DNA from: Pyrococcus horikoshii OT3
GTDB lineage: Archaea > Methanobacteriota_B > Thermococci > Thermococcales > Thermococcaceae
Length of the DNA stretch: 64,000 nucleotides
Direction of reading: 5' to 3'
NCBI RefSeq assembly: GCF_000011105.1
Contig: NC_000961.1
Span: forward strand, 1,598,662-1,662,661
Positions 9,569 through 17,582 of the stretch are shown here, piece after piece. The first letter of the stretch is position 1; each line of letters begins with the position of its first letter. Position numbers and translations under genes: made by a program. A model generated the notes under the pieces. That model did no database searches. It was not told the DNA's origin and was given only the letters and a program-made list of their open reading frames with translations.

Positions 9569-11083
9569 TCACCTCTCCTCCTTTTCAACCTTAATAAACT
9601 CAACGGCTTCCCTAAGCTTTTTAACTATATCCCTAAGTTCAACTATGTTCCTCCTAACCTCTTCCAACGAGGAGGCCTGTTCTTCAGCGCTTGCACTAAC
9701 TTCCTCTGCACTGGCCGTGGTTTCTTCAGCGCTAGCGGCTAAGTTTTCTAGGGCCTTCTTAGCATTTTCAACATGCTCCTGGGTGTTCGCTAATTCGCTT
9801 TTAACGGCCTGTAACTTATCTTCAACATCATCAAGGAGCTCACCAACGTTCATAAGGTAACCAACCGTCTCCCTAAGGAAGTCCACTGAATTATCAACGA
9901 TTTTAACTCCCTTTTCAGTTTCTTCAACGGCTTTTTCTACTTTATCCTGGATCTGGTTGAGTATTTCCCTTATCCTTTCTGCTGCTTCTTTACTTTCTTC
10001 GGCAAGGTTTCTAACTTCTTGAGCAACCACCGCAAATCCCCTTCCAAGTTCACCGGCCCTAGCGGCTTCTATTGCAGCGTTTAATGCTAGCAAGTTAGTT
10101 TGCTCAGCTATGTCAGCTATTGCATTAATTATCTCGCCAACGTTCTTGCTCATCTCTGCAACCTCTTGAACTGCTTGACTAATTACCCTCATTGCATTTT
10201 GGATATCGCCAACTTGAGATATCGCCTTCTCACCCTTCTCCTTACCCTCCCTGGCTATGGATATGACCTCATTTACGACACTACTGAACTCTTCCATAGC
10301 CTCAACCGTTCTCTGAGTAACATCAGCTGTCAGGTTCATACCATCCATTATCTGAGTTATGTTCTCCTGTTGCCTCTGGGCCTCGGTGCTTACCTGCTGT
10401 ATGGCCTCGGCAACTTGGTTAACTGCTTCCGTAATCTCAGAGGATATTCTAGCTAAATCGTCGGCCCTCGTCTCTAATGTTACCGCTAGATCCCTCACGG
10501 TCTTCATTAAGTTCCTCAATTGAACTATCGTTTTCCTCATTGAGTTCAAAATAGATTCAAAATCTCCCTTTGCATGAAGGGTTAGCTCTTCAGTAACATC
10601 ACCCTTGGAGATCTTCTCCATTCTATCAGTTATTACCTCTAACGTCTGAAGAACCTCGGTAGATATTGCCCTGAATCCTTCAAGTAACTTCCCTATTTCA
10701 TCTTTCTCTCTATATTTAATCCTCGATATCAATTCTCCAGCATGGCTAAGCTTTCCATCGGCGATCTCCTCGGCAACTTTTGCCATTTCGCTTACCGGTT
10801 TCATAACAGAGTTCATTATCCTGAAACCGATGACCCCTGATACCCCCGCGACTATGGTCATAACACCAATGCTCATCCATAGGGTTTTCTTCAGCTGAGA
10901 CTTCGCAAACTCTATTGTACTCTGAACCGTCTGTATGCTTGCTCCAGCTCTTACAGCTTCCATTGTCTTCTCAAGATTGTCGTATAGATCGGATATTGCA
11001 ATATTTTGGATTATTATAGCCGTTATTACCACCAGAACTAGTGGAATGAATATTGAAAGCGTTAATTTTCTACTGAATTTCAT
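9569..11083 (-). CDS. Methyl-accepting chemotaxis protein
   Basis: Transmembrane chemoreceptor of 504 residues that would control a CheA-CheW array and archaellum rotation. It has TM1 (about 6-27), a short outside loop of only about 45 residues, TM2 (about 72-92), a HAMP domain ([15 protein letters not shown]), a long cytoplasmic coiled coil and the signalling tip [19 protein letters not shown]. Ala/Glu-rich stretches near the C-terminus ([19 protein letters not shown]) are candidate methylation helices. The ATG at 11083 follows GGTGAGGTGAGGGGG; an upstream ATG would overlap the DUF257 gene. The small ectodomain suggests indirect or cytoplasmic sensing, perhaps through the flanking operon proteins. 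Confidence 0.95.
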   Translation of the reverse strand: MKFSRKLTLSIFIPLVLVVITAIIIQNIAISDLYDNLEKTMEAVRAGASIQTVQSTIEFAKSQLKKTLWMSIGVMTIVAGVSGVIGFRIMNSVMKPVSEMAKVAEEIADGKLSHAGELISRIKYREKDEIGKLLEGFRAISTEVLQTLEVITDRMEKISKGDVTEELTLHAKGDFESILNSMRKTIVQLRNLMKTVRDLAVTLETRADDLARISSEITEAVNQVAEAIQQVSTEAQRQQENITQIMDGMNLTADVTQRTVEAMEEFSSVVNEVISIAREGKEKGEKAISQVGDIQNAMRVISQAVQEVAEMSKNVGEIINAIADIAEQTNLLALNAAIEAARAGELGRGFAVVAQEVRNLAEESKEAAERIREILNQIQDKVEKAVEETEKGVKIVDNSVDFLRETVGYLMNVGELLDDVEDKLQAVKSELANTQEHVENAKKALENLAASAEETTASAEEVSASAEEQASSLEEVRRNIVELRDIVKKLREAVEFIKVEKEER

Positions 11084-11093
11084 CCCCCTCACC

Positions 11094-11744
11094 TCACCAT
11101 ATTGTACCAACGCTCCCCCTCAAGCTAGGTAATACGCTCTTTTCAACGACAAAGGATCTCCCATTGTTCATGAGCTTAACTACTACTGGAAAGATTGTAC
11201 GAAGCAATGAAAGCACTTCAATCGAGGTATTTCTCAAAGATTCAACGTTTATGAAGACGAGATCTCTAATATCCTTGTTTTTAGTCACAATATACTCCCC
11301 TATATCGTGAATCTGTTCTATTAACTCTTTCTTTTCAAAGATATTCATTAAATTTTCAATCCCAATTTGAACGTTTACAAAGAACCCTCTATGTGTGTCA
11401 ACGCTCTCCAAAACTTTCTCCAATGTTTCCTCATATAATGTCTTGTAAACTGGATAACTTGAAATTGGTATCTTATAGAGCACGTTCCCACTGTTTATCT
11501 TCCCACCAACCTTGATTATGGCCGATTTATCGATAACTTCAGTTCTCACTCCAATGAGTTCAGCATGATATCTGCAAATGGGTAGCGTATCTAAGAAGTC
11601 AGTTATTATAATTAGGGCATCCTCTCTATAAGTCTCCCTAATTTTATTCAACATTGCAAATAAAGTAGGGCCAATTATATCATCCGAGGTATACTCAACG
11701 AGCACGCTTATCTTCTCTTTCCCTATCACTTCTGATATTTCCAT
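11094..11744 (-). CDS. DUF257 family protein (Pyrococcus-specific), first gene of MCP operon
   Basis: A 216-residue protein of the Thermococcales family DUF257, function unknown. Family marks visible here are an N-terminal strand ending VEYTS, a central [10 protein letters not shown] and the motif [14 protein letters not shown]. Secondary-structure pattern resembles a RecA/KaiC core without a Walker A. The second ATG (11744) is better spaced from GGAGGTG than the one at 11750. Its stop lies within the ribosome-binding region of the MCP gene, so it is co-translated with a chemoreceptor. Two more members lie in this window (15182-15796 and 21626-22339). Confidence 0.75.
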   Translation of the reverse strand: MEISEVIGKEKISVLVEYTSDDIIGPTLFAMLNKIRETYREDALIIITDFLDTLPICRYHAELIGVRTEVIDKSAIIKVGGKINSGNVLYKIPISSYPVYKTLYEETLEKVLESVDTHRGFFVNVQIGIENLMNIFEKKELIEQIHDIGEYIVTKNKDIRDLVFINVESLRNTSIEVLSLLRTIFPVVVKLMNNGRSFVVEKSVLPSLRGSVGTIW

Positions 11745-11783
11745 TAGCATTCCACCTCCGCCAAACTTTATAACGTATCTATC

Positions 11784-11915
11784 ATTTTAAAACATTTCGG
11801 CATTATTGTTTAAATATAGCTATAACATTTAGTATCATATAATCCAATTTTTACCCCATATTTTTCAAAGTTTCAAAAATTGTATATTTATAAATCTAAG
11901 GTATGATCATGTACA
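11784..11915 (-). repeat. Upstream regulatory region, copy A of a ~135 bp duplicated block
   Basis: This block precedes the DUF257-MCP operon and aligns by eye with 12471-12617. Shared words in the same order on the plus strand are CATTTTAAAACATTTC, TTTAAATAT, TAACATTTAGTA, CATAT.TTTC, TTTATAAAT, TCTAA and ATGTACA. Read on the minus strand, the TTTATAAAT (11887-11895) can act as a TATA box, with TACATG about 15 bases upstream. About 40 bp separate the block from the gene start, as for copy B. The remaining bases to 12000 hold only a TACATA at about 11971 and a T/A-rich element. Confidence 0.65.
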
Positions 11916-12000
11916 GAAGACTTTCAAGCTGGAGGGACAATAGTTCGGAGTAAGAACTTAGTGCTAGGTTACATACACAATATTTAAAGAGATAGCTTGA

Positions 12001-12423
12001 TTATTGATCATCTAGTAATATATTGAGTAATTCCCTGAAAAATTTTTTATGCCCAGTGATCCTCTCATACATTCTATATACCCGTGATCTATTGATTCCA
12101 AGTACCCTACTTATCGATGAAGGTGGCATACCTAGCATTAAAACTAGATATGCAACAAGGATGATATCCTTGAGAGAGTGAACACCCTTTAATGGTGTCC
12201 CATCTAGCTCACTAAAAGTTTTTCCACACTTTTGACATTTAAACCTTTGAATCTTGATATTATTCCTCCGATATATGAATCCAATCTTGACAACATGATC
12301 CGAATTACAATAGGGACAAGTAACCTTTTTGTTAATTTTTCTAATTGCACTTATGATATCTTCATTTGGTATTGATGTTAACTTGTTGATTTCTTCGGTG
12401 ATCTCCTTTAACCTCCCCTTCAT
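12001..12423 (-). CDS. Zinc-ribbon helix-turn-helix DNA-binding protein (transposase-derived or EarA-like regulator)
   Basis: A 140-residue protein with a zinc ribbon (CPYCNSDHVVKIG ... CQKCGKTFSE, about residues 35-65), a conserved linker ending TPLKGVH, and a C-terminal HTH (PPSSISRVLGINRSRVYRM). The zinc ribbon is like those at the N-terminus of IS1-type InsA and IS1595 proteins, but no catalytic transposase domain or terminal repeats are present. It lies alone beside the chemoreceptor operon and both have the same duplicated upstream region, so a motility/chemotaxis regulator, possibly of the EarA type, is plausible but unproven. The ATG at 12423 is used; a TTG lies two codons upstream. 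Confidence 0.65.
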   Translation of the reverse strand: MKGRLKEITEEINKLTSIPNEDIISAIRKINKKVTCPYCNSDHVVKIGFIYRRNNIKIQRFKCQKCGKTFSELDGTPLKGVHSLKDIILVAYLVLMLGMPPSSISRVLGINRSRVYRMYERITGHKKFFRELLNILLDDQ

Positions 12424-12470
12424 TTTCAAGGTTAAGCAAATTTGATTTCACCTAGGTACAATAAGATTTA

Positions 12471-12617
12471 ACATTTTAAAACATTTCTACGGCCTAATTT
12501 AAATATGGGAGTAACATTTAGTAACAAAAACTTTCACATGTTGTGTCATATGTTTCGTCAATTCAAAAGTTGTTGATTTATAAATGTTGTTAATTATTTT
12601 CTAAAGTATATGTACAA
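12471..12617 (-). repeat. Upstream regulatory region, copy B of the duplicated block
   Basis: Precedes the zinc-ribbon HTH gene and aligns with copy A at 11784-11915. On the minus strand it contains TACATA (12609-12614), then TTTATAAAT (about 12576-12584) as a likely TATA box, then TACTAAATGTTA and GAAATGTTTTAAAATG. The bases from 12618 to 12719 are AT-rich and show no gene; they hold the 3' flank of the CBS gene. Confidence 0.65.
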
Positions 12618-12719
12618 TAAAATTAAATTAGTTCGTATTCGTGCATTTTAAAAATTTAAAAATTCACACAAAATTCAAGAGGACTAAGTAAATTTTGCCT
12701 AAAAAGTAACGTTTCAATT

Positions 12720-13238
12720 TTATGATGATACTATTCTTATCAGTCTTATGATATCCTTAACTTCAAGAAGCCCATGAACCCTTCTCTCCCTATCAATAAC
12801 TGGAAGATGGTGCTTTCCCGTTTCAACCATAAGCTTTATCGCTTGACCAAGGTCATCGTTAACGTTGATAACTATCGGCCGCCTAATCATGATATCTTCA
12901 ACCCTAGTAGCCCTACTAAGGGTATACTTTTTTAGCATTCCAAAACCCGCTATTGAATATCTCCTGGGGGGAACGAAGTAATGGAGTAGGTCCTTCATAG
13001 TTATGAACCCTATGAGTTTTCCCTCGTCATCGACTACTACTGCAGAGGTCTCTTCACTACTAAATCTGGAAATTAGATCGAAGAGGGGAGTCTCGGGCCT
13101 GACTTTCAAGAAATCTTTATCCATAACTATCCTTACTGGAACCTTAGATATATACTTGATGTTGTAGCTTAGCTCCTCTCTTCTGCTCATTAAAACTAAC
13201 TTCCTCTTCCCAATTATCCTCAAAATTTTCTTTTTCAT
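12720..13238 (-). CDS. CBS-domain pair protein
   Basis: A 172-residue protein with two CBS domains: about 45-110 (VRPETPLFDLISRFSSEE, then VVVDDEGKLIGFITMKDLL) and about 118-170 (VEDIMIRRPIVINVNDDL, then HLPVIDRERRVHGLLEVKDI). Such pairs bind adenosine nucleotides or S-adenosylmethionine and act as energy sensors. A basic N-terminal segment precedes them. The ATG overlaps the stop of nreA (ATGA), so the two are co-transcribed; whether the CBS protein modulates repair is unknown. Confidence 0.88.
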   Translation of the reverse strand: MKKKILRIIGKRKLVLMSRREELSYNIKYISKVPVRIVMDKDFLKVRPETPLFDLISRFSSEETSAVVVDDEGKLIGFITMKDLLHYFVPPRRYSIAGFGMLKKYTLSRATRVEDIMIRRPIVINVNDDLGQAIKLMVETGKHHLPVIDRERRVHGLLEVKDIIRLIRIVSS

Positions 13239-14464
13239 GATCTAACCCCCAGGAAAGAAGTTATAGAGCGCTGATTTAACTGTTTAAGTATCCAACTTCT
13301 AGCTAGATATCTCTCCAAGGGATGCTTCAATTTAACTCTTAATCTATTTAAAGCATCTTCAAGGGTATAAAACTTTTCTGGTATTCCTTCAAGAGCTTTT
13401 TTAACCCCTACCCTTATCTGCCAAACCCCAACCGGAGTATAATATGCCGGAGTAACCTCCCTAAAAACTATTGCACTAGCCTGCCTTTTTCTTCTTCTAA
13501 GGTGTTCCAGAACGCTTAGTCTCGCTGCATAATAAGCGCCTGTAGTCTCTTCCGCATATCCCTTTATCCCTCTATAGTCTTCACAGTCATGCAGTACGAC
13601 AGGATCCTCACTCCCGAACAGAGAACCTTTAAGCCAGACCTCCAGCAATTCAAAGGAGTACCTTCTAGGCATTAAAAGGATAACATACCTATTCCCCAAG
13701 AATTCAGATGTATAAACTTCGTAAGTCTCAATTGGCTCGAAATTGAGGATAGACTTTCTTAGGTAATTTCCCAAGGTATCCTGAACCGCAGTAATGCTCC
13801 ACCTAGTGGGAACTATCCTGGGTTTTAAACCAAGTAAACCAACAGATAGCAACCTGATGATATAGTATTCATCGAAGCCTGACTCATAAAGGGTTATTAC
13901 TGCATCTTTAGCTTTTATTTCATCCCCTACAACTCTCTCAACTTTCTTAGGAACCTTTGGATTCTCAGCAATCTCGAAATTCTTAACCTCCCCACTTGGT
14001 CCAAGAGGAGGTGCAAACTCACTTGGAATAACTTTGAGAATTGGTTTCCTTTTAAGGAGCATTTCTGTATCAATAGGTTTTATTGACATTGCAAGTTCCT
14101 GGAGTTCTTCAATAATCCTATCACTCCTTCTTAAATCGATATGAACCCTAGTTTGACCTAGAACTAAAATTGATCTAAACTTAATTACATCTTCAATCCT
14201 GGCATTTTCCCATTTCAGAGGATTATCTAAATAGCTAGTGTCCCCTTCAATGGGTGGCACTAAGGGGCCTATTCTAACCTTTGGATATCCATATTCGCCG
14301 ACAAAAACACTTGGCGGAGACGATCCAAAGATATCCTCTCTATTTACTAGAGGAGTAACTTCCCTAGCTATCCTAATCTTTTCCAATATAGGGCAAACAG
14401 GCCTTCCACATAGTAATTTCCTTCCCTTACATATCGCACATATATTCGAATTGAGCTTGATCAT
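13235..14464 (-). CDS. nreA: Archaeal DNA repair protein NreA
   Basis: PCNA-associated repair factor of archaea. The product (409 residues) begins with a cysteine cluster (CAICKGRKLLCGRPVCP) typical of the Nre family, followed by the two conserved Nre domains (for example IRVGVKKALEG near the C-terminal end). The C-terminus QRSITSFLG is a PCNA-interacting motif. I chose the ATG at 14464, since the cysteine cluster then sits near the start and a TATA-like GGTTAAATC lies about 30 bases upstream; the longer ORF to 14539 adds 25 unconserved-looking residues. Overlaps the CBS gene by four bases. Diverges from the RAM protein gene. Confidence 0.85.
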   Translation of the reverse strand: MIKLNSNICAICKGRKLLCGRPVCPILEKIRIAREVTPLVNREDIFGSSPPSVFVGEYGYPKVRIGPLVPPIEGDTSYLDNPLKWENARIEDVIKFRSILVLGQTRVHIDLRRSDRIIEELQELAMSIKPIDTEMLLKRKPILKVIPSEFAPPLGPSGEVKNFEIAENPKVPKKVERVVGDEIKAKDAVITLYESGFDEYYIIRLLSVGLLGLKPRIVPTRWSITAVQDTLGNYLRKSILNFEPIETYEVYTSEFLGNRYVILLMPRRYSFELLEVWLKGSLFGSEDPVVLHDCEDYRGIKGYAEETTGAYYAARLSVLEHLRRRKRQASAIVFREVTPAYYTPVGVWQIRVGVKKALEGIPEKFYTLEDALNRLRVKLKHPLERYLARSWILKQLNQRSITSFLGVRS

Positions 14465-14580
14465 TCTTGCTCTAAATTGGGATTTGGAAGATTTAACCTT
14501 TAAGGTCAAATGGAAAATGATATAAGAGGTAAGAGTCAAACTCCAAGTGTAAGCTTTCGAAAACCAAAGGGGGATGAAAA

Positions 14581-14823
14581 ATGGTTAGGGCGTATGTTTT
14601 GTTAACTATTGAGATAGGGAAAGTAGAAAAAGTAATTGAAGAGCTTAAGAAGATACCAGGTGTCACCAAAGCCGACGCAGTTACCGGGCCCTACGATGCC
14701 ATCGTACACATAGAGGCCAATGACCTCGGGGAGTTGACCAGGAAGATACTCCATGACATCCATAATATAGATGGAGTTATCGACACGACAACTGCAATAG
14801 TTGTAGAAATAGAGGAAAGCTAA
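14581..14823 (+). CDS. Stand-alone Lrp/AsnC ligand-binding (RAM) domain protein
   Basis: An 80-residue protein that consists only of the Lrp/AsnC effector-binding alpha-beta sandwich: MVRAYVLLTIEIGKVEKVIE, then VTKADAVTGPYDAIVHIEA with the conserved G-x-Y-D turn, and a final strand TTTAIVVEIEE. No DNA-binding helix is present. Such modules bind amino acids or combine with full-length Lrp proteins. GGGGGATG precedes the ATG; GATATAAG at 14518-14526 is the likely TATA box. The stop overlaps the converging SRP19 gene by four bases. Confidence 0.9.
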   Translation: MVRAYVLLTIEIGKVEKVIEELKKIPGVTKADAVTGPYDAIVHIEANDLGELTRKILHDIHNIDGVIDTTTAIVVEIEES

Positions 14824-15119
14824 CGTCTTCTTCTAAATTCCCTAATTTTCTGAGCTATAAGCCTTAGAGTCTTTACTTTTCCATAGGGGCTTTCAATTAT
14901 TATTCTTCCATATGTTCTTAGTTCTTCATCTATACCCGAAAGCCTTGGATTTAGCTTTTCCCTATCAACTTCTACAATTTTAAGATTTAAAGTTTCAGCG
15001 ACTTCAATGATCTCATCAAGAGAAGGCTTTTCAATGGCTAAATTTTTTGGAATTATCCTCCCATATTTCCTACTTAATCTTGAATCAAGCTCGCAAGGCC
15101 AGACAACGAATCTTCCCAT
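14820..15119 (-). CDS. srp19: Signal recognition particle 19 kDa protein
   Basis: Binds 7S RNA tetraloops and promotes SRP54 binding in the signal recognition particle. The 99-residue protein starts MGRFVVWPCELDSRLSRKYG and has the family features GRIIPKNLAIEKP, EVAETLNLK and a basic C-terminus rich in arginine. The ATG at 15119 is preceded by GGGGGAAAGG; a TTG four codons upstream is less likely. A TTTTTAAAT block at 15134-15142 lies close upstream, so the leader is short. Confidence 0.95.
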   Translation of the reverse strand: MGRFVVWPCELDSRLSRKYGRIIPKNLAIEKPSLDEIIEVAETLNLKIVEVDREKLNPRLSGIDEELRTYGRIIIESPYGKVKTLRLIAQKIREFRRRR

Positions 15120-15181
15120 CCTTTCCCCCAAGATTTAAAAACATTGAATATTTTAAAAATGCTTTGGGAGGGAAGATCATT

Positions 15182-15796
15182 ATGAAACCAAAATATATTG
15201 ATAAAATGGTTATAGATAAAATTAGGAATGGTGATGTCGCAATAATTGAGTACCCAAGCACATTTCCCATTCACGAGTTCCTATGGGGAGACTTAATACC
15301 AGTCCTAATTGATAATTTTGAGATAGTCATAGATGATTTCTTTGGACTAGGTGATGTACTTTTCAGGACTTACTTAAGGAGAATCCCTCCGAAAAGATAC
15401 CCAGAGGTTATGGAAAAGATTATGGGGAAGATAAAGGCGATAAAGATAGGTCCTGGGAAGATAAGTTACACGGGAACCATTGAGGAGATACCCCTAACGT
15501 ACGATCTATCAGAGTTCATAAAACTATATTATCCTGGGATAAGGGAGATACTAACAAAGTCCTCCAAAAGGGTTATTTTCATAACAGTGGGTCTTTCAGA
15601 ATATCTCTATTTTGGTGGAAATGAAGCTCTAAAGACCGTACTCTTAAGTAGAAGCATCCTCCCAATTGAAGATTGGACGTCAATATATCTATTAAATGTG
15701 GATCTTGCCCCGGAGAGAAGTGTTGCTGCATTGGAAGAGATAAGCCCCTTTATAGTGTACCTATCGGAAAAGGGGACATTGGTGAAAAAGGAATGA
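15182..15796 (+). CDS. DUF257 family protein (second member)
   Basis: A 204-residue protein of the DUF257 family, function unknown. It shows the same strand pattern as the other two members: GDVAIIEYPS, then EIVIDDFFGLGD, then KAIKIGPGKI. No Walker A is visible. The ATG at 15182 has GGGAGG upstream; the longer reading frame to 15047 overlaps SRP19 and is rejected. Its stop overlaps the start of the TrmI gene (ATGA), so it is co-transcribed with a tRNA methyltransferase; whether this is functional is unclear. Confidence 0.75.
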   Translation: MKPKYIDKMVIDKIRNGDVAIIEYPSTFPIHEFLWGDLIPVLIDNFEIVIDDFFGLGDVLFRTYLRRIPPKRYPEVMEKIMGKIKAIKIGPGKISYTGTIEEIPLTYDLSEFIKLYYPGIREILTKSSKRVIFITVGLSEYLYFGGNEALKTVLLSRSILPIEDWTSIYLLNVDLAPERSVAALEEISPFIVYLSEKGTLVKKE

Positions 15797-16554
15797 TAAG
15801 GGAAGGGGATAAAATAATCTTGGTAGATCCCAGGGGTAAGAGGTACTTAGTTACCGCTACTCCAAAGGATTTTCACACGGATCTGGGGATAATTAAGCTT
15901 GGAGATGTTATAGGAAAGAACTTCGGAGATAGCATTAAGAGTCATAAAGGACACGTGTTTAAGATCCTAAAGCCCAGGATAGTGGATTATTTAGATAAGA
16001 TGAAGAGGGGCCCACAGATAGTTCATCCCAAAGATGCAGCATTAATAGTTGCTTATGCTGGAATCTCCCCAGGAGACTTCATTGTTGAAGCGGGAGTTGG
16101 AAGTGGTGCTCTAACTTTATTCCTTGCTAATATAGTCGGACCTCAGGGAAAAATCGTTAGCTACGAGATTAGGGAAGATTTCGCAAAGTTAGCTTGGGAG
16201 AATATAAAATTAGCAGGATTTGAGGATAGAGTCACGATAAAGCTCAAAAATATATACGATGGCATCGACGAGGAAAATGTAGACCATATAGTACTTGATT
16301 TACCCCAGCCAGAGAGGGTCGTTGAGCATGCAATCAAGGCCTTGAAGCCTGGAGGGTTTTTCATTGCTTATACACCCTGTGCAAATCAGGTAATGAGGCT
16401 TCATGATAAGCTTGCGGAGTTTAGAGATACCTTTATGAGGCCAAGAACAATCGAGGTGATAGTATTCGATCAGGAAGTCAAAAAGGAGTGTATGAGACCC
16501 AAGACGACAGTTTTAGCCCATACAGGTTATATAACCTTTGCTAGAAAGCTATGA
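15793..16554 (+). CDS. trmI: tRNA (adenine-57/58-N1)-methyltransferase TrmI
   Basis: S-adenosylmethionine-dependent enzyme that makes m1A58, and in Pyrococcus also m1A57, in the T-loop of tRNAs. The 253-residue protein starts MIREGDKIILVDPRGKRYL and has the class I SAM site EAGVGSGALT, the DLPQPE motif and the C-terminal QEVKKECMRP with cysteines known to stabilise the archaeal tetramer. I recall the P. abyssi enzyme as nearly the same. The ATG overlaps the DUF257 stop; in-frame upstream codons exist but are not conserved. The 3' end touches an antisense C/D sRNA. Confidence 0.96.
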   Translation: MIREGDKIILVDPRGKRYLVTATPKDFHTDLGIIKLGDVIGKNFGDSIKSHKGHVFKILKPRIVDYLDKMKRGPQIVHPKDAALIVAYAGISPGDFIVEAGVGSGALTLFLANIVGPQGKIVSYEIREDFAKLAWENIKLAGFEDRVTIKLKNIYDGIDEENVDHIVLDLPQPERVVEHAIKALKPGGFFIAYTPCANQVMRLHDKLAEFRDTFMRPRTIEVIVFDQEVKKECMRPKTTVLAHTGYITFARKL

Positions 16555-16618
16555 TCAGTTGAGAGGGGGCTCATCATCGAGCGCCTCTCAGGGTACCGTG
16601 AAGATCATCATCACAAAG
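16551..16618 (-). ncRNA. C/D box guide sRNA (rRNA 2'-O-methylation)
   Basis: On the minus strand the order is box C GTGATGA (16608-16614), guide, D' CTGA, a short spacer, C' GATGATGA, a 12-base guide GCCCCCTCTCAA and box D CTGA (16555-16558). This is the complete archaeal C/D sRNA layout. The D' guide (ending CTTCACGGTACC) is complementary to GGTACCGTGAAG, which resembles the conserved 23S rRNA segment around GUACCGUGA in domain I. The gene is antisense to the last bases of trmI and lies just upstream of tRNA-Val. Confidence 0.88.
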
Positions 16619-16671
16619 TAGCTATCCCGAAAGGTTTATAATTGTTAATAGAGGGTTGTTAATCGGGAAAT

Positions 16672-16748
16672 GGGCCCGTGGTCTAGTTGGTCATGACGCC
16701 GCCCTTACGAGGCGGAGGTCCGGGGTTCGAATCCCCGCGGGCCCACCA
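16672..16748 (+). tRNA. tRNA-Val (UAC)
   Basis: A full cloverleaf: acceptor GGGCCCG pairing with CGGGCCC, D-arm, anticodon stem CCGCC/GGCGG with loop CTTACGA (anticodon TAC, valine), T-loop GGTTCGAATCC and encoded CCA. A TATA box GGTTTATAATTG lies at about 16634-16643. The 3' 46 bases are the left copy of the attachment repeat of the integrated element; the gene stays intact after integration. Confidence 0.97.
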
Positions 16749-17068
16749 GAAGCTCCTAAATCTTTCATAGAACCCAATCCGAAAATTAACTCTTCTAAAA
16801 TTTGTATTCTTACATCTAATTCGTTAATACGCCTCTTTAAATCGTTTAAGTCATTAAACGGTTGTACAACTTTTTCCTTAGGTTGTACAACCTGGGAGCC
16901 ATCATTTTCCTCTACATATATAACAAGGGCCCTTCTTCCGTCAACTTCTCTTAACTCTATCTCCACGTCTTTCCCAATTAACCCTTCGAATTGTCTCGGC
17001 AACCGTAATACCGGATACTTAAACCCGTCCTTACTCTTACTTTGGCTAATCCGTCTTTTCATTTTCAT
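16691..17068 (-). CDS. Split SSV-type integrase, N-terminal fragment (intN)
   Basis: An N-terminal integrase piece cut off by integration. From the ATG at 17068 it encodes 122 residues up to the end of the attachment repeat, then four foreign codons and a stop inside the tRNA gene. A basic N-terminus (MKMKRRISQSKSK), a beta-rich part (GKDVEIELREVDGRRALVIYV) and a coiled coil (LNDLKRRINELDVRIQILEE) are visible. The frame across the repeat (GGPAGIRTPDLRLVR) is the same as that entering intC, so the free circle would encode one 457-residue integrase. Starts within the 3' end of the upstream 178-residue gene. Confidence 0.9.
   Translation of the reverse strand: MKMKRRISQSKSKDGFKYPVLRLPRQFEGLIGKDVEIELREVDGRRALVIYVEENDGSQVVQPKEKVVQPFNDLNDLKRRINELDVRIQILEELIFGLGSMKDLGASGGPAGIRTPDLRLVRAAS
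16703..16748. repeat. attL, 46 bp direct repeat (3' half of tRNA-Val)
   Basis: The copy starts CCTTACGAGG within the anticodon loop and ends in the CCA tail. It is identical over 46 bases to 20761-20806; the flanking bases differ on both sides. It is the left junction of the tRNA-Val element. Confidence 0.95.
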
Positions 17069-17582
17069 CATACTCACCTAACGTATCCATAATTTCTTCC
17101 AACTCTTCCGGGCTTATCACAAAAACATTTGAAGCCCCATGCAATATACTAAACGCTCTCGACGCCTTAATGCTCCTCTTAACTAGATTTTCGACATCTC
17201 TTATAACGATAAAACCATAATCGCACATTCTTGACAAATTCGCAATATCTCCCAGAATATATTTGCTCGGTCTATCACTTAATTCGAGTTCAAAACCAAT
17301 GACAATATCCTTGTTTATATCCTTATACTTTGGCAGAATTTCTAAGTTTTCCTTCTCATTAAGATTTACCTTTTTCTTCATTTTTTCATTAACTATTATT
17401 AAAAAATTGACAAACCTTGGATCTGCTCTTTTGTACCAAACTACGTCAATCTTGGGAATATACACTTCACGTCTGTCCTCTTCCCTCAACCCCTCTGGAG
17501 TCCATTCTTCTTCGACTTCAAATCCAAGTTTTTGACCAAATTCCTTTATCTTCTCACGCAACACCTTTTCATTCTCCCTCAT
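17046..17582 (-). CDS. Element-encoded protein with PD-(D/E)XK-like motifs
   Basis: A 178-residue protein of unknown function. The centre carries KIDVVWYK followed about 50 residues later by IVIGFELELS and then GDIANLSRM, an order of acidic motifs (D, then E-x-E) seen in some restriction-endonuclease-fold proteins. The N-terminus is a charged helix. GGGGGGAAGGT precedes the ATG at 17582 and AT-rich TATA candidates lie at about 17620-17632. Its 3' end overlaps the start of intN, so it is the first gene of the element operon. The nuclease assignment is a motif-level guess. Confidence 0.55.
   Translation of the reverse strand: MRENEKVLREKIKEFGQKLGFEVEEEWTPEGLREEDRREVYIPKIDVVWYKRADPRFVNFLIIVNEKMKKKVNLNEKENLEILPKYKDINKDIVIGFELELSDRPSKYILGDIANLSRMCDYGFIVIRDVENLVKRSIKASRAFSILHGASNVFVISPEELEEIMDTLGEYDENEKTD

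Noticed and set aside
12001-12617. Zinc-ribbon HTH gene flanked by direct repeats as an insertion sequence
   Set aside because: The product has no catalytic transposase domain, the flanking blocks are promoter-like direct repeats rather than terminal inverted repeats, and no short target duplication was found.
14465-14539. 25-residue N-terminal extension of NreA
   Set aside because: It precedes the conserved cysteine cluster, looks unconserved and covers promoter-like sequence.
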